Positions 18,794-30,027 are shown, counted from the stretch's first letter. The stretch: 64,000 bases of DNA from Clostridia bacterium (GCA_017456015.1 JAFTLL010000004.1:62001-126000); one strand, 5' to 3'. Notes: generated by a model not told the origin, from the letters alone. A program made the numbers and translations.

Positions 18794-20059
18794 TTGTCTT
18801 ATCAAATACTCGGCGACGGTATGGATTTTATTTTCCGGCAGACCGAAAAATTTAAAACCACGCTGTTGTCTGTTCATTTTTATACGCCGGTGACCGAGGA
18901 AAACACCGCCGTTCATGCCATTCTGCCCTATTTGCTCATCGGCGGCACGCCGGAATTCCCCGATTACGCCGCATTGAATCACCAGCTTGATATGCTGTAC
19001 GGCGCAGAATTGAACTGTAAAATTCGCCTGATTGGCGATATACGGCAAACCTCCATTCAACTGACCATTATCAATGACACCTATGCCAAAAGCGATTTGC
19101 TGCAATCGGCAACCGCCTTTTTACAGCAGGTGCTTTTTTCGCGCTTAAATAACGGTTACGGTTTTAAGGAAAATGAGATTGTGCGTGAAAAGCGTTTGCT
19201 CTGCCAGCAGATTGAAAGCTGGAAAAACAACAAACGTGCCTATGCCTGCCAGAAAGCAACCGAGCTTTTATTTGCCGGTGAGGCAGCCGGGATTCACCGC
19301 CTTGGTACCACCGAAGCGGTAAACGCGCTGACGGCCGACGAGATTTTTGCCGCGTACCGCACCCTACTGCAAACGGCGCGTGTGCGTATTATCGCTGTGG
19401 GCGACCGTTTGCCCTCAGATTTCGTCACTCGGCTGTCTGCCGGATTTGCCGCGGTCGGCCGCAACCATCTGCCCTTGCCGGAGGACTGTCTAACACCCTG
19501 CGCCGAACCGCAAACCGTTACCGAGCGTATGCCGGTCACCCAAGGCAAGCTTGTTTTGGGCTTTTGCGGCGGTATGGGTGGCGGCAATATGGAAACTCTG
19601 CCGCTTTATGTCATGACCGACCTTTTGGGCGGCGGCCCTTATTCCAAATTGTTTTTAAATGTAAGAGAAAAGCAGAGCTTATGCTATTATTGCGCCGCGT
19701 CAGCGGTGCGCACAAAGGGCGCCCTTTTAATCGACAGCGGCATCGAGCCGGCCAATGCTGACCGCGTAAAGGATGCGGTTTTAACCGAACTCAACGCGCT
19801 GGCCACAGGCGATTTCACAGCCGAGCAACTGCAAACCTCCCAGCGCGCACTATTCGACGGCCTGCAATCGATTAAGGATGATGCTTTGGCCTTAGAAGGC
19901 TTTTTGTCCCTTTCCTTCCGCAAATGGGAGGAGCCGTCACTTTCGGCCTTTGCCGAAGGCGTAACGCGGGTTACGGCCGAACAGGTTCAGGCGGCTGCCG
20001 CTGCCCTACGGCTGAAAACCGTTTACATTCTCCTACCGGAAGAAGGCGTAGAACAATGA
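18794..20059 (+). CDS. yfmF: M16-family peptidase-like protein, YfmF type (probably non-catalytic partner)
   Basis: A 421-residue member of the insulinase-like M16 family. The start is TTG at 18794, eight bases after GGAGG (18781-18785). The zinc-binding HxxEH motif expected near residue 40 is absent; the corresponding region reads HAILPYLLIGGTPEFPDYAA. A glycine-rich loop (LGFCGGMGGGNME) and an arginine/tyrosine substrate-site segment (NVREKQSLCYYCA) of the second domain are kept. M16 heterodimers usually pair such a degenerate subunit with a catalytic one, and the next gene has the intact motif. The two overlap by ATGA. Confidence 0.88.
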   Translation: MSYQILGDGMDFIFRQTEKFKTTLLSVHFYTPVTEENTAVHAILPYLLIGGTPEFPDYAALNHQLDMLYGAELNCKIRLIGDIRQTSIQLTIINDTYAKSDLLQSATAFLQQVLFSRLNNGYGFKENEIVREKRLLCQQIESWKNNKRAYACQKATELLFAGEAAGIHRLGTTEAVNALTADEIFAAYRTLLQTARVRIIAVGDRLPSDFVTRLSAGFAAVGRNHLPLPEDCLTPCAEPQTVTERMPVTQGKLVLGFCGGMGGGNMETLPLYVMTDLLGGGPYSKLFLNVREKQSLCYYCAASAVRTKGALLIDSGIEPANADRVKDAVLTELNALATGDFTAEQLQTSQRALFDGLQSIKDDALALEGFLSLSFRKWEEPSLSAFAEGVTRVTAEQVQAAAAALRLKTVYILLPEEGVEQ

Positions 20060-21312
20060 TAAAACACAACGCGGTTTTTCCCGCCTTAGACGAAAGCGTG
20101 CATTTCAGCGTTTTGGAAAACGGTCTGCGCGTATATTTGGTTTCCAAGCCCTCCTTTAAAAGCTCTTATGCCATTTTCGGCACCTGCTATGGCTCGGTGG
20201 ACACCCGTTTCGCCAAGAATGGCGGCGATTTTACCGATGTGCCGGCAGGTATTGCCCATTTTTTAGAGCACAAACTGTTTGAAAGTGAGGACGGGGACGC
20301 CTTTTCGCGTTTTGCTGAAACCGGAGCGTCGGCCAACGCCTATACCTCCTTTGACCGCACTTGTTACCTATTCAGCTGTGCCGACCGGTTTTATGACAAT
20401 CTTGACATTTTACTGGATTTTGTGCGCCACCCCTATTTCACGGCAAAAACCGTGCAAAAGGAGCAGGGCATTATCGGGCAGGAAATCCGTATGTATGAGG
20501 ACGCGCCCGATTGGACGCTCTTTGTCAATTTGCTGGAATGTTTGTATAAAGCCCATCCGGTAAAAATCAATATCGCCGGTACAGTGGAATCGATTGCCGA
20601 AATCACCGATTCGCTTTTATACACCTGCTATGAAACCTTTTACAATCCGCAAAATATGTTCCTGTGCATTGCCGGAAACTTTGATTGCGATGCGGTGCTT
20701 TCCAAAATTGACAAAGCCACCGAAACAGATAGCAGTTGCACGGTACAAAAAGGACAGTTTGAAGAACCCAAAGAGGTGGTTACAAAGCGGGTATGCCGTC
20801 AGATGCCGGTGGCTATGCCGCTGTTTGCTCTTGGAATAAAAGACACGCCTGATTTGGGACTGAAATCGGTTATGGAAACCCAAATTTTGCTCGAAGCGCT
20901 GTGCGGTCCTGCATCGCAGCTCTTCACCGAACTGACCGAGAAAAACCGCATCGGCAGCAGCATCGGTACAGAATATTTTATCGGCAACGGCTATGCCGCT
21001 TTAATGTTTGACGGAGAATCGCCCGACCCGGACGATACAGCGGCGCTCATGCTGGACTATTTCAAAAACGTACAGCGCACCGGCGTGCCCGAGGATGCCT
21101 TTGAGGGCGCGCGGCGCAAAATTTTCGGTAACGCCGTCAAGCATTTTGACAGCGCCGAGGAAATCGTAAGCCAGCTGGTGGATTGCGCGGTACACAATTA
21201 CAAGCCGTATGAAGACCTAACCTTTTTGCAAAGCATCACTTTACAGGATGTGAACCGACGCCTTCGTGAAATTGATTTCAGCAACAGCGCGGTTTCCATT
21301 ATCCTGCCATAG
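20056..21312 (+). CDS. yfmH: M16-family zinc peptidase, YfmH type
   Basis: A 418-residue insulinase-like metallopeptidase. The zinc motif is intact: His68, Glu71 and His72 in IAHFLEHKLFE, with the downstream acidic residues in EEQGII-type context (about 140-146). Both M16 halves are present. The start ATG at 20056 overlaps the stop of the partner gene by four bases, so the two are made together, probably as a heterodimer. Substrates are unknown; YfmF/YfmH relatives in Bacillus are implicated in peptide processing. Confidence 0.92.
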   Translation: MIKHNAVFPALDESVHFSVLENGLRVYLVSKPSFKSSYAIFGTCYGSVDTRFAKNGGDFTDVPAGIAHFLEHKLFESEDGDAFSRFAETGASANAYTSFDRTCYLFSCADRFYDNLDILLDFVRHPYFTAKTVQKEQGIIGQEIRMYEDAPDWTLFVNLLECLYKAHPVKINIAGTVESIAEITDSLLYTCYETFYNPQNMFLCIAGNFDCDAVLSKIDKATETDSSCTVQKGQFEEPKEVVTKRVCRQMPVAMPLFALGIKDTPDLGLKSVMETQILLEALCGPASQLFTELTEKNRIGSSIGTEYFIGNGYAALMFDGESPDPDDTAALMLDYFKNVQRTGVPEDAFEGARRKIFGNAVKHFDSAEEIVSQLVDCAVHNYKPYEDLTFLQSITLQDVNRRLREIDFSNSAVSIILP

Positions 21313-21328
21313 AAAGGACACAGGACAC

Positions 21329-22525
21329 ATGATATACGATGTGACGATATTCGGTCTGCACCTATCCATCAATCCCGTTGCATTTACCCTCCCCTTTGGA
21401 GGAGGGTGGCGTGTATATTGGTATGGCATTTGCATCGCCGTAGGATTTGTCCTCGCTCTGGTCTACGCCTTTAAATACGCCAACCGTTGCAACGTCCAAA
21501 CCGACCCCATGCTGGATGTAGTTCTGGTGACGACCCCCCTTGCTATTCTTTGCGCAAGGCTGTATTACATTATTTTTTACGGTGAGCCTATTCGCAGTAT
21601 CGGTGATTTCTTCGGTTTTGACGGCGGCGGTTTTGCCGGTATCGCCATCTATGGCGGCGTCATCGGCGCCATGATTTTCGGCTCTATCATGTGCAAAATT
21701 AAAAAAATCCGTATATTAGATATGTTTGACCTTGCGGCCATCGGATTTTTAATCGGCCAAGGCTGTGGCCGGTGGGGCAACTTTTTCAACCAGGAAGCCT
21801 TTGGCGGACCGACCGGCAGTGACTGGTTCGGCATGACCAGCCAAAGGGTAGCCGCCGAGTTGGGTGAAGGCGTTTTGGCGCACCCCTGCTTTTTATATGA
21901 ATCGATTCTTTGTTTTATCGGTGTCGGCATTATGCACCGTGTTCTCAAACACCGTAAATACAGCGGTCAGATTGCGTTGATTTACTGCGTATGGTATGGC
22001 GCCGCCCGTGCCGTCATTGAAGGCCTGCGGACAGATAGTCTGTACATCGGCGCTTTCCGTGTTTCCCAGCTGTTGAGCATCGCGGCGGTAATTTTCGGTG
22101 CCGTTATGCTGGCGGTCAACCATCGCAAATACAATGCGCGTTCTGCCGAGGCGGACTATGTTCCGGTTTTTGCCGCAACAGAAGCCGAGGCGGTGGTAGA
22201 CGAGGTGGTTACTCCGGAGGAGGAAACAGAGTTGGAACCGGAATCCACGGTTGACGAGGTTCTTTCCTCTGAGGAATTCGAAGAGCAAGCCGAGGATACA
22301 CAGCCTGTACCCGAGCCGGAAATCGATGAAGTTTTGGAAGAAGCCATTGTACCGGAGGAAACAACCGAGCCGGAACACCGGGTTGATGAAATACTGCAAG
22401 AGGCAACCGAAGATGAAACCGACGACACACTTGAAGCTGCCGAAGACGGTCTTTCAGAGCCGATACCCGTAGATGAAATCGTTGATGACACAGCAGAACA
22501 AGAAACTGTTGCCGACGTTGAATAA
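21329..22525 (+). CDS. lgt: Prolipoprotein diacylglyceryl transferase with an acidic repeat tail
   Basis: Lgt moves diacylglycerol from phosphatidylglycerol to the lipobox cysteine of prolipoproteins, in the membrane. The catalytic core (residues about 1-265 of 398) has several membrane segments and the signatures IAIYGGVIGA, GRWGNFFNQEAFGG and AHPCFLYE. It starts at ATG 21329; an earlier in-frame ATG at 21266 lies inside yfmH. The last roughly 130 residues are unusual: very acidic, with five degenerate repeats (VDEVV, VDEVL, IDEVL, VDEIL, VDEIV) spaced by Glu/Pro/Thr-rich linkers. Typical Lgt proteins end soon after the last membrane helix. Confidence 0.93.
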   Translation: MIYDVTIFGLHLSINPVAFTLPFGGGWRVYWYGICIAVGFVLALVYAFKYANRCNVQTDPMLDVVLVTTPLAILCARLYYIIFYGEPIRSIGDFFGFDGGGFAGIAIYGGVIGAMIFGSIMCKIKKIRILDMFDLAAIGFLIGQGCGRWGNFFNQEAFGGPTGSDWFGMTSQRVAAELGEGVLAHPCFLYESILCFIGVGIMHRVLKHRKYSGQIALIYCVWYGAARAVIEGLRTDSLYIGAFRVSQLLSIAAVIFGAVMLAVNHRKYNARSAEADYVPVFAATEAEAVVDEVVTPEEETELEPESTVDEVLSSEEFEEQAEDTQPVPEPEIDEVLEEAIVPEETTEPEHRVDEILQEATEDETDDTLEAAEDGLSEPIPVDEIVDDTAEQETVADVE

Positions 22526-22538
22526 AGGAAGGTAATTT

Positions 22539-23387
22539 ATGTATAAACTGATTGACGGAAAGGCCATTTCCGACCATGTAAAACAACGCGTTGCGTGCCA
22601 AACCACAGAATTGAAACAGCAAGGTATCACACCGGGGCTGGCGGTCATTCTTGTCGGGGAGGACCCTGCATCGCAAATCTATGTTAATTCCAAAGAGCGC
22701 GCCTGCGTGCAGGTCGGCTTTTATTCCGAAAAGCACACCTTACCGGCAGACACCACAATGGAACAGCTGCTTGCTTTAATTGACCGTTTAAATGCCGACG
22801 AGAAAATTGACGGCATTCTCTGTCAACTGCCCCTGCCGAAGCATTTGGACGAAACCGCGGTGCTTCACGCCATTTCGCCCGAAAAGGATGTTGACGCTTT
22901 TCATCCCACAAATGTAGGGAAAATCATGATTGGTGATTTTGATTTTCTACCCTGTACCCCGGCCGGTATCATGGAAATGTTGGCCTATGAACAAATTGAA
23001 ACCGAAGGAAAGCATTGTGTTGTTGTCGGACGCTCGAATATTGTAGGTAAGCCGATGGCTATGCTGATGCTACATAAAAATGCCACCGTTACCATCTGCC
23101 ATTCGCGTACCAAGAATTTGGCCGATTACTGCCGCAGTGCCGATATTCTGATTGCCGCGGTCGGCAAAGCCAACTTTATTACCGAGGATATGGTCAAGCC
23201 GGGTGCGGTCGTCATTGATGTCGGTATGAACCGACCGGCCGGCGGCAAGCTGTGCGGTGATGTTGATTTTGAGGGCGTAAAAGAAAAGGCCGCTTACATT
23301 ACACCGGTTCCCGGCGGCGTAGGGCCCATGACCATCGCCACCCTGATGCAGAACACCCTGACCGCTGCCAAAAAGCACAAACTATAA
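22539..23387 (+). CDS. folD: Bifunctional methylenetetrahydrofolate dehydrogenase/cyclohydrolase
   Basis: FolD interconverts 5,10-methylene-THF, methenyl-THF and formyl-THF, supplying one-carbon units. The 282-residue product has the catalytic lysine in IYVNSKERACVQVG (about residue 56), the QLPLPKH stretch, the NADP site VVGRSNIVGKPMAMLM and the C-terminal PGGVGPMTIATLMQNT signature. AAGGTAA precedes the ATG 14 nt after lgt. Confidence 0.96.
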   Translation: MYKLIDGKAISDHVKQRVACQTTELKQQGITPGLAVILVGEDPASQIYVNSKERACVQVGFYSEKHTLPADTTMEQLLALIDRLNADEKIDGILCQLPLPKHLDETAVLHAISPEKDVDAFHPTNVGKIMIGDFDFLPCTPAGIMEMLAYEQIETEGKHCVVVGRSNIVGKPMAMLMLHKNATVTICHSRTKNLADYCRSADILIAAVGKANFITEDMVKPGAVVIDVGMNRPAGGKLCGDVDFEGVKEKAAYITPVPGGVGPMTIATLMQNTLTAAKKHKL

Positions 23388-23420
23388 AACCTGAGGACGA
23401 AAAAAGGAAAGGAGATTTAT

Positions 23421-24146
23421 ATGAAACGCTTGCTCTGTTTGCTTCTCATTTCAGCGATTTTAACACTTTCCTTTTCTCCTGCCGTTTTTGCCGAAACCCA
23501 TTCCCTTGCTGGCGGCATTTCTATTGCTCTGCCGGAGGATTATACCCTGCTCACCGATAATAACCTGAATAAAAACAAGGAAACCATTGCCGAACTGGGG
23601 CATTCGGTTACCTCCCTGCGCAACTACATGGAGGAAAACCATATCCTTTTTATTGCAACCGACAAAGAAAATGAAAACCAGGTGCAAATGGGTGCGGTTC
23701 AAACCGATTTTTCCAAGGATATCGGCGATTTAAGCGGTCTGAAAGCAGATGACCTCGAAACCATCGGCAACCAGCTTATCAGCAGCGGGTTTGAAATCAT
23801 CTCGGTGCACGACTGGATATATTACAAAACCAAGGTGGACGGTTTGGTGGGATATGCCACCGTGCAATACATTACCTTAAAAAACGACACCTTGTATACC
23901 CTCAATTATTACGGCAGTGACGCCACGGTCGCAAACGAAATTATTTCGGGGCTGACGATTCCCGACGAAAAATCCACCTCCGATTCAAAATCGATTTTTC
24001 TTTCGGTTTTGCTTTGGCTGGCGCTGGTGGCGGCTGTGGTTACCATTGTGGTTTTGATTATCTCTCTGTTCTTGGATTTACGCAAGAAGCGAGAGGATAA
24101 TGATGTCCGTGAATACATCCGCATCAAACGGCGTTGGAAGTTTTAA
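23421..24146 (+). CDS. Predicted secreted, membrane-anchored protein of unknown function
   Basis: I do not recognise the family. The 241-residue product has a signal peptide (hydrophobic residues 4-20, cleavage near VFAET), an extracellular domain of about 170 residues rich in alternating beta-like stretches (for example GISIALPEDYTLLTDNN and VGYATVQYITLKNDTLYTLN), then a single membrane segment (about 195-218) and a basic cytoplasmic tail ending IRIKRRWKF. The EDY...EE pattern resembles small extracytoplasmic DUF proteins of Clostridia that bind or detect envelope components, but I would not assign one. It follows folD by 33 nt with a strong AAAGGAG. Confidence 0.8.
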   Translation: MKRLLCLLLISAILTLSFSPAVFAETHSLAGGISIALPEDYTLLTDNNLNKNKETIAELGHSVTSLRNYMEENHILFIATDKENENQVQMGAVQTDFSKDIGDLSGLKADDLETIGNQLISSGFEIISVHDWIYYKTKVDGLVGYATVQYITLKNDTLYTLNYYGSDATVANEIISGLTIPDEKSTSDSKSIFLSVLLWLALVAAVVTIVVLIISLFLDLRKKREDNDVREYIRIKRRWKF

Positions 24147-24210
24147 CGCAAAATCCTTTATTCCCATTTGTTAAAAATTTTTAAATCTTTGATTTTTTTC
24201 TCAAAAGCTC

Positions 24211-24238
24211 TTGATTTTTGGAAAAAATAGGTTACAAT
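24211..24238 (+). promoter_or_regulatory. Sigma-A promoter of groESL
   Basis: TTGATT (24211-24216), 16 nt, TACAAT (24233-24238), directly followed by the CIRCE operator. Confidence 0.8.
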
Positions 24239-24243
24239 AGATT

Positions 24244-24270
24244 TTAGCACTCAAAGAGTTCGAGTGCTAA
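24244..24270 (+). promoter_or_regulatory. CIRCE operator (HrcA binding site)
   Basis: A perfect match to the CIRCE inverted repeat: TTAGCACTC (24244-24252), nine bases, GAGTGCTAA (24262-24270). It overlaps the transcription start region of groS, so HrcA binding would block groESL until heat stress titrates HrcA through GroEL. hrcA itself is not in this window. Confidence 0.97.
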
Positions 24271-24288
24271 AATCTTGTTTTATATTAA

Positions 24289-26239
<1,951 letters not shown>

Positions 26240-26261
26240 ACCGCAGGGTTATCGAAATATG

Positions 26262-26295
26262 AAAAGACCTCGATGGAATTCCATCGAGGTCTTTT
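26262..26295 (+). terminator. Bidirectional terminator between groL and the kinase-like gene
   Basis: AAAAGACCTCGATGG, a 4-nt AATT loop, and CCATCGAGGTCTTTT form a long perfect palindrome. T-runs follow on the plus strand (26292-26299), and the minus strand has the reciprocal TTTT after the stem, so it can stop both convergent units. Confidence 0.9.
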
Positions 26296-26303
26296 TTTTA
26301 TAT

Positions 26304-26921
26304 TTATTTTATACCTTGTTTTACCGCATTGACAATCAGCTCAGTTGCTCCGTCAATCCCGAAGCGGGTGCTGTCTATGCAGAGGTTATAGTGACGGCAA
26401 TCACCCCAGGTCATTTCGGTATAATGGTTATAATACTTGGCGCGACCGCTGTCGGTATTGTCGATAATTTTGGCGGCCTTTGCCGCTTCCACACCGTATT
26501 GGTCAACCACGCGTGTCACGCGGTCTTTCTTATCTCCGTAAATAAAAACCTTTAAGCAATTTTCTCGGTCATTTAAAATATAATCCGCACAACGCCCGAC
26601 AATAACACAGTTTCCCTTTTCGGCAAGCTCCTTAATGATTTCGCTTTGGGCAAAAAACATTTTATCGGAATTTGTATAATAATTTGGTGCGAACAGCATG
26701 CTCATCGCCGCCTCGCCCGGCATGTGCGCCCAAATCAATCGGCTGGAAATTTTATCCTCCCGATTGGTGATGTATTCTGCGGCAAGACCGCTTTTTTCGG
26801 CAATCATATCAATCATATTTCGGTTGTAAAAATCAAAGCCTAAGGCCTTCGCAACTGCTTCGCCGATTAAACGGCCGCCGCTGCCGTATTGTCTTCCGAT
26901 GGTTATAATTCGTTTTTTCAC
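26304..26921 (-). CDS. Cytidylate kinase-like family protein
   Basis: A 205-residue P-loop protein of the cytidylate-kinase-like family. The P-loop is ITIGRQYGSGGRLIGEAVA (residues 6-24), and the C-terminal half shows the lid region (DYILNDRENCLKVFIYGDKKDRVTR split across 110-135) and a GRCADYIL strand. It starts with GTG at 26921, which follows AGAGGT at the right distance. True Cmk is usually about 220 residues and linked to rpsA; this paralogue group is common in Clostridia and its substrate is unproven. It follows the AEC transporter by 33 nt. Confidence 0.82.
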   Translation of the reverse strand: MKKRIITIGRQYGSGGRLIGEAVAKALGFDFYNRNMIDMIAEKSGLAAEYITNREDKISSRLIWAHMPGEAAMSMLFAPNYYTNSDKMFFAQSEIIKELAEKGNCVIVGRCADYILNDRENCLKVFIYGDKKDRVTRVVDQYGVEAAKAAKIIDNTDSGRAKYYNHYTEMTWGDCRHYNLCIDSTRFGIDGATELIVNAVKQGIK

Positions 26922-26954
26922 AAAATCGACCTCTTTTCTTGCTTTGAAAACAAA

Positions 26955-27887
26955 TTAAAGTGTCGCCAGAATGGCCGCTATCGGCATGGTGAGCAGGGAA
27001 AACAGCGTATTGATTGAAACGCATTTGCTGGCATAGACTGCATCTGCATCAAACCGTTCGGCAAACATACCGCACATGGAAGCTGTGGGTGTGGAACATA
27101 GAATAAGAACAATAAAGGTAACCATCTCGTTTGTATAACCTAAGAGTGCGGCCAGTTTAAAGAAAACAAAGGCCATAATCGGTGTCCCAAGCAGGCGGAG
27201 AAAGGAAAATTGATAAATATATTTATCACGCAAAATATTTTTAAATTCCACTTCGGCCAGCCGAATACCGATAACAATCATAGAAAGCGGCGCGACCAAG
27301 TTGCCCAACATTCCCAAGCCGTCGTACACAACCTGCGGCACATAGGCCTCCACTTTAACAACGAATGATATAATTCCGACTATTGCGGCAATGGTAGCTG
27401 GGTTCAGAAACATATTTTTTGCCGATATGTATTTCTTATCCCCTGTATAGAACATGGCGCCAATCGACCAGACAAAAATATTAAACCATATGGTATAAAC
27501 CGATGCATAAATGGCCGCTTCGTCACCGAAGATACCGGTAACAATCGGCAGTCCCATAAACAGTGCATTGGGAAATGCGGTGGCGAAGCGCAAAACCTGC
27601 TGTTTATTTTTAGGCGCTTTTTTAAATAAAAATATCGAGCCAAAACACGGAATAGCGGTAACCAAAAATGCGAATATAAACACACCGATTGCATTGCTTA
27701 AAATTCTTGTGTTAAAGGGACGCAAAAAGGAAACAAATATCAAAGCCGGTTGCGCCGCATACAAAACCAAGTTGGACATACCCTTGGAAACGACGCCATT
27801 CAGCATATTTTTCCTGCGCAAAACGAAGCCGACAAAAATCATGGCAAACAGCAGAATAATCCGCATAATTAAAACTTGAAAATCCAA
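26955..27887 (-). CDS. AEC (auxin efflux carrier) family transporter
   Basis: A 310-residue membrane protein with about ten hydrophobic helices in two five-helix repeats. The FVLRRKNMLNGVVSKGMSNL region after helix 1 and the SMCGMFAERFDADA stretch near the end with CSTPTAS are characteristic of the family, which exports organic acids or amino acids in bacteria. The start is TTG at 27887, seven bases after GGAGTG; an ATG at 27866 is possible but has no ribosome binding site. Its own promoter lies upstream, and the kinase-like gene follows. Confidence 0.85.
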   Translation of the reverse strand: MDFQVLIMRIILLFAMIFVGFVLRRKNMLNGVVSKGMSNLVLYAAQPALIFVSFLRPFNTRILSNAIGVFIFAFLVTAIPCFGSIFLFKKAPKNKQQVLRFATAFPNALFMGLPIVTGIFGDEAAIYASVYTIWFNIFVWSIGAMFYTGDKKYISAKNMFLNPATIAAIVGIISFVVKVEAYVPQVVYDGLGMLGNLVAPLSMIVIGIRLAEVEFKNILRDKYIYQFSFLRLLGTPIMAFVFFKLAALLGYTNEMVTFIVLILCSTPTASMCGMFAERFDADAVYASKCVSINTLFSLLTMPIAAILATL

Positions 27888-27926
27888 AAAATATCACTCC
27901 AAATAATCGAACTGTATACTCATTTC

Positions 27927-27955
27927 ATTTTATCACGAATTCCTTGCTTTTGCAA
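27927..27955 (-). promoter_or_regulatory. Promoter of the AEC transporter gene
   Basis: Minus-strand TTGCAA (27955-27950), 17 nt, TAAAAT (27932-27927). It lies in the short gap after the U32 gene, 40 nt before the transporter start. Confidence 0.65.
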
Positions 27956-27969
27956 TGCAATTCTGTTGA

Positions 27970-30006
27970 TTATTGTATTTCACGGTAATAGAGCCCGCGC
28001 GTGTAGCGACCGGGGAAATTCTCCTCTGCGTTGTAAAGGCGCAGAACCTCGGACACCGCTTCGGGTTTTTCCACCGTAAAACGCAACAGGTGATAATCGC
28101 AGCCCTGGATTTCTGACCTTCTGTCCCCCATATAAAGCGGTATGCCGTTTAAAATTTCACTAAAACCGTTGCGACAGGTGATGAAAAAAGTTTCTCCCTT
28201 GCGGTCGGTCATTTTAGCGATGCCGGAACATTGTTTGCACCCAGCGCCGTTTCGGTTGGGGCAATTACGGGTTAGCATAAGCGGCAAATGACCGTAAACG
28301 GGCAAAGCGGTTGGAATTTCGGTTTGCAGGTTTTCTACCGCCACCAAAGTATTTTCAAAGGAAACTACCGCGCCGCAAGCGCCGGCTTCACTTAGTGCTT
28401 TTATTGCCTCGCGGTTGCAAAGGTTAAAGGAAAAATCGGCAAAGGGCGTCAGGCCGTTTTCAAGACAAAGTTCCATAGCCGAAAGTGTGCCGCAAAATAC
28501 GGTTTGCAAACCGTTTTGCTTGGCTTTTTGCAAATAGGTATGATACTGTTCTTCATTATGCAAAATACCGCGCGGCATATGCGCCCAAACCGGCACCGAA
28601 AGCCGAATTTTCGAAAAATCGGTTTCTATCGGCAAAATTACAACCGCCGTATCGGGCAGAGTATCGGGGATTTGTTCCGGATTTGCAAATTGCAGCAATA
28701 ATTTCGGTTCGGTTTTTCTCTTTTCTAAGGGAAGTAGGTTCGGCGTATGGTAACTAACCAACCGGGGTATGGCACGCAGGGCCGAAAGCTGTTCTGCGGC
28801 ATGGCGGCGCAAACGGTTAAGCGCCGCGGCGGAAACCGCTAAATTTTCACCGATTTCGGCTTCAAATCCGGTTAATACATAGGGCGTACCGCCCAGTTTT
28901 TCGAGCGAACGCTGTAAAAATGCTTTATCGACCGCCTTGGTTCTGGCTACCTCTGCCCCTACCTCCTGCACCGTAACGGTATGCTGCCCGTCACAAAGCG
29001 ACAGCGTGAGCGATTCGGTTGTTACTTTTATTTTGGCGGTAACCGGAACCGATTGCCGCTCGGTGCGATACAGTTCATGTAGCTCGCGGTATACGGCCGC
29101 AGTGTTTTGCACATCCTCTTTTGTCCGGATACCAAACATCTTCGGGCCGGTTTGATTGCGATAGTATCCGTCGGTAAAGCCACTACGGGAAAAGATTTGC
29201 TGCAACTGCTGTTGCAACAAGTTGATATCCTCTCCGCACAGTCGTTTTTTTGCCGACGCTGTTGCGGCCGCAACATATTCGGGGCGTTTCATTCTGCCTT
29301 CAATTTTAAAACTATCGATTCCCATGTTTTTAAGTTCCGGCAAAACATCAATTAAGCTTAAATCTTTCAAACTCAAATCATAGCCCGTACCGCCCGGCAC
29401 TGAAAAGGGCAAACGGCAGGGTTGAGCACAAAGACCGCGATTGCCGCTGCGGCCGCCGAGCAGAGAACTGAAATAGCACTGCCCCGACATACACATACAC
29501 AAGGCGCCATGAATAAAAAGCTCGGTTTCCATGCCGATTTGCTTGGCCGCCGCGCAAAAATCGGCAATGCTCCGGCTGTCCATCTCACGGGAAAGCACAA
29601 CGCGGCGAAAGCCCATTTTTTTAAGCAGCGGCAAAGCGGCCGGCGAATGCACCGTCATTTGGGTCGAAGCGTGCAAAGGGATTTGGGGCAAAGCATCGCG
29701 TAACAGCCGAGCCAACCCCAAATCAGCGGTAATAAAAGTGTCTACCCCCAACTCGGCTGCCTGTTTTGCACAGGCCAAGGCTTCGGCCAATTCTTTATCC
29801 TGCAAAACGGTGTTCAATGTCAGATAAAGTTTTACCCCGCGCACGTGGCAATAGGCCGCTGCCTGCTGCAAGGACAGCATATCAAAATTCTCGGCCTTAC
29901 GGCGGGCATTGAAATCGCCCACACCCAGATAGACCGCATCGGCGCCGCTGCGCACCGCCGCTTCCAGCGCCGCCCATGAACCAACGGGAGATAAAATTTC
30001 CGGCAT
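27970..30006 (-). CDS. U32-family protein, RlhA-like (long form with DUF3656-type C-terminus)
   Basis: The U32 family was first called peptidases or collagenases. Characterised members (TrhP, RlhA) are instead iron-sulphur-dependent hydroxylation enzymes acting on tRNA U34 or 23S rRNA C2501. The 678-residue product has the N-terminal TIM-barrel part (LSPVGSWAALEAAVRSGADA), the family motif HGALCMCMSGQCYFSSLLGG and the cluster cysteines in GLCAQPCR (about residues 170-205). A C-terminal domain carries CPNRNGAGCKQC. The length matches RlhA, not the shorter TrhP. I start at ATG 30006 (MPEILSP), preceded by AAGGAGG; which RNA it modifies is unproven. Confidence 0.85.
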   Translation of the reverse strand: MPEILSPVGSWAALEAAVRSGADAVYLGVGDFNARRKAENFDMLSLQQAAAYCHVRGVKLYLTLNTVLQDKELAEALACAKQAAELGVDTFITADLGLARLLRDALPQIPLHASTQMTVHSPAALPLLKKMGFRRVVLSREMDSRSIADFCAAAKQIGMETELFIHGALCMCMSGQCYFSSLLGGRSGNRGLCAQPCRLPFSVPGGTGYDLSLKDLSLIDVLPELKNMGIDSFKIEGRMKRPEYVAAATASAKKRLCGEDINLLQQQLQQIFSRSGFTDGYYRNQTGPKMFGIRTKEDVQNTAAVYRELHELYRTERQSVPVTAKIKVTTESLTLSLCDGQHTVTVQEVGAEVARTKAVDKAFLQRSLEKLGGTPYVLTGFEAEIGENLAVSAAALNRLRRHAAEQLSALRAIPRLVSYHTPNLLPLEKRKTEPKLLLQFANPEQIPDTLPDTAVVILPIETDFSKIRLSVPVWAHMPRGILHNEEQYHTYLQKAKQNGLQTVFCGTLSAMELCLENGLTPFADFSFNLCNREAIKALSEAGACGAVVSFENTLVAVENLQTEIPTALPVYGHLPLMLTRNCPNRNGAGCKQCSGIAKMTDRKGETFFITCRNGFSEILNGIPLYMGDRRSEIQGCDYHLLRFTVEKPEAVSEVLRLYNAEENFPGRYTRGLYYREIQ

Positions 30007-30027
30007 AAAACACCTCCTTAAAAACAT

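Noticed and set aside
24160..24185. Palindrome TTAAAAATTTTTAA upstream of groES
   Set aside because: It is a short AT-only palindrome with no stable stem; nothing supports a site there.
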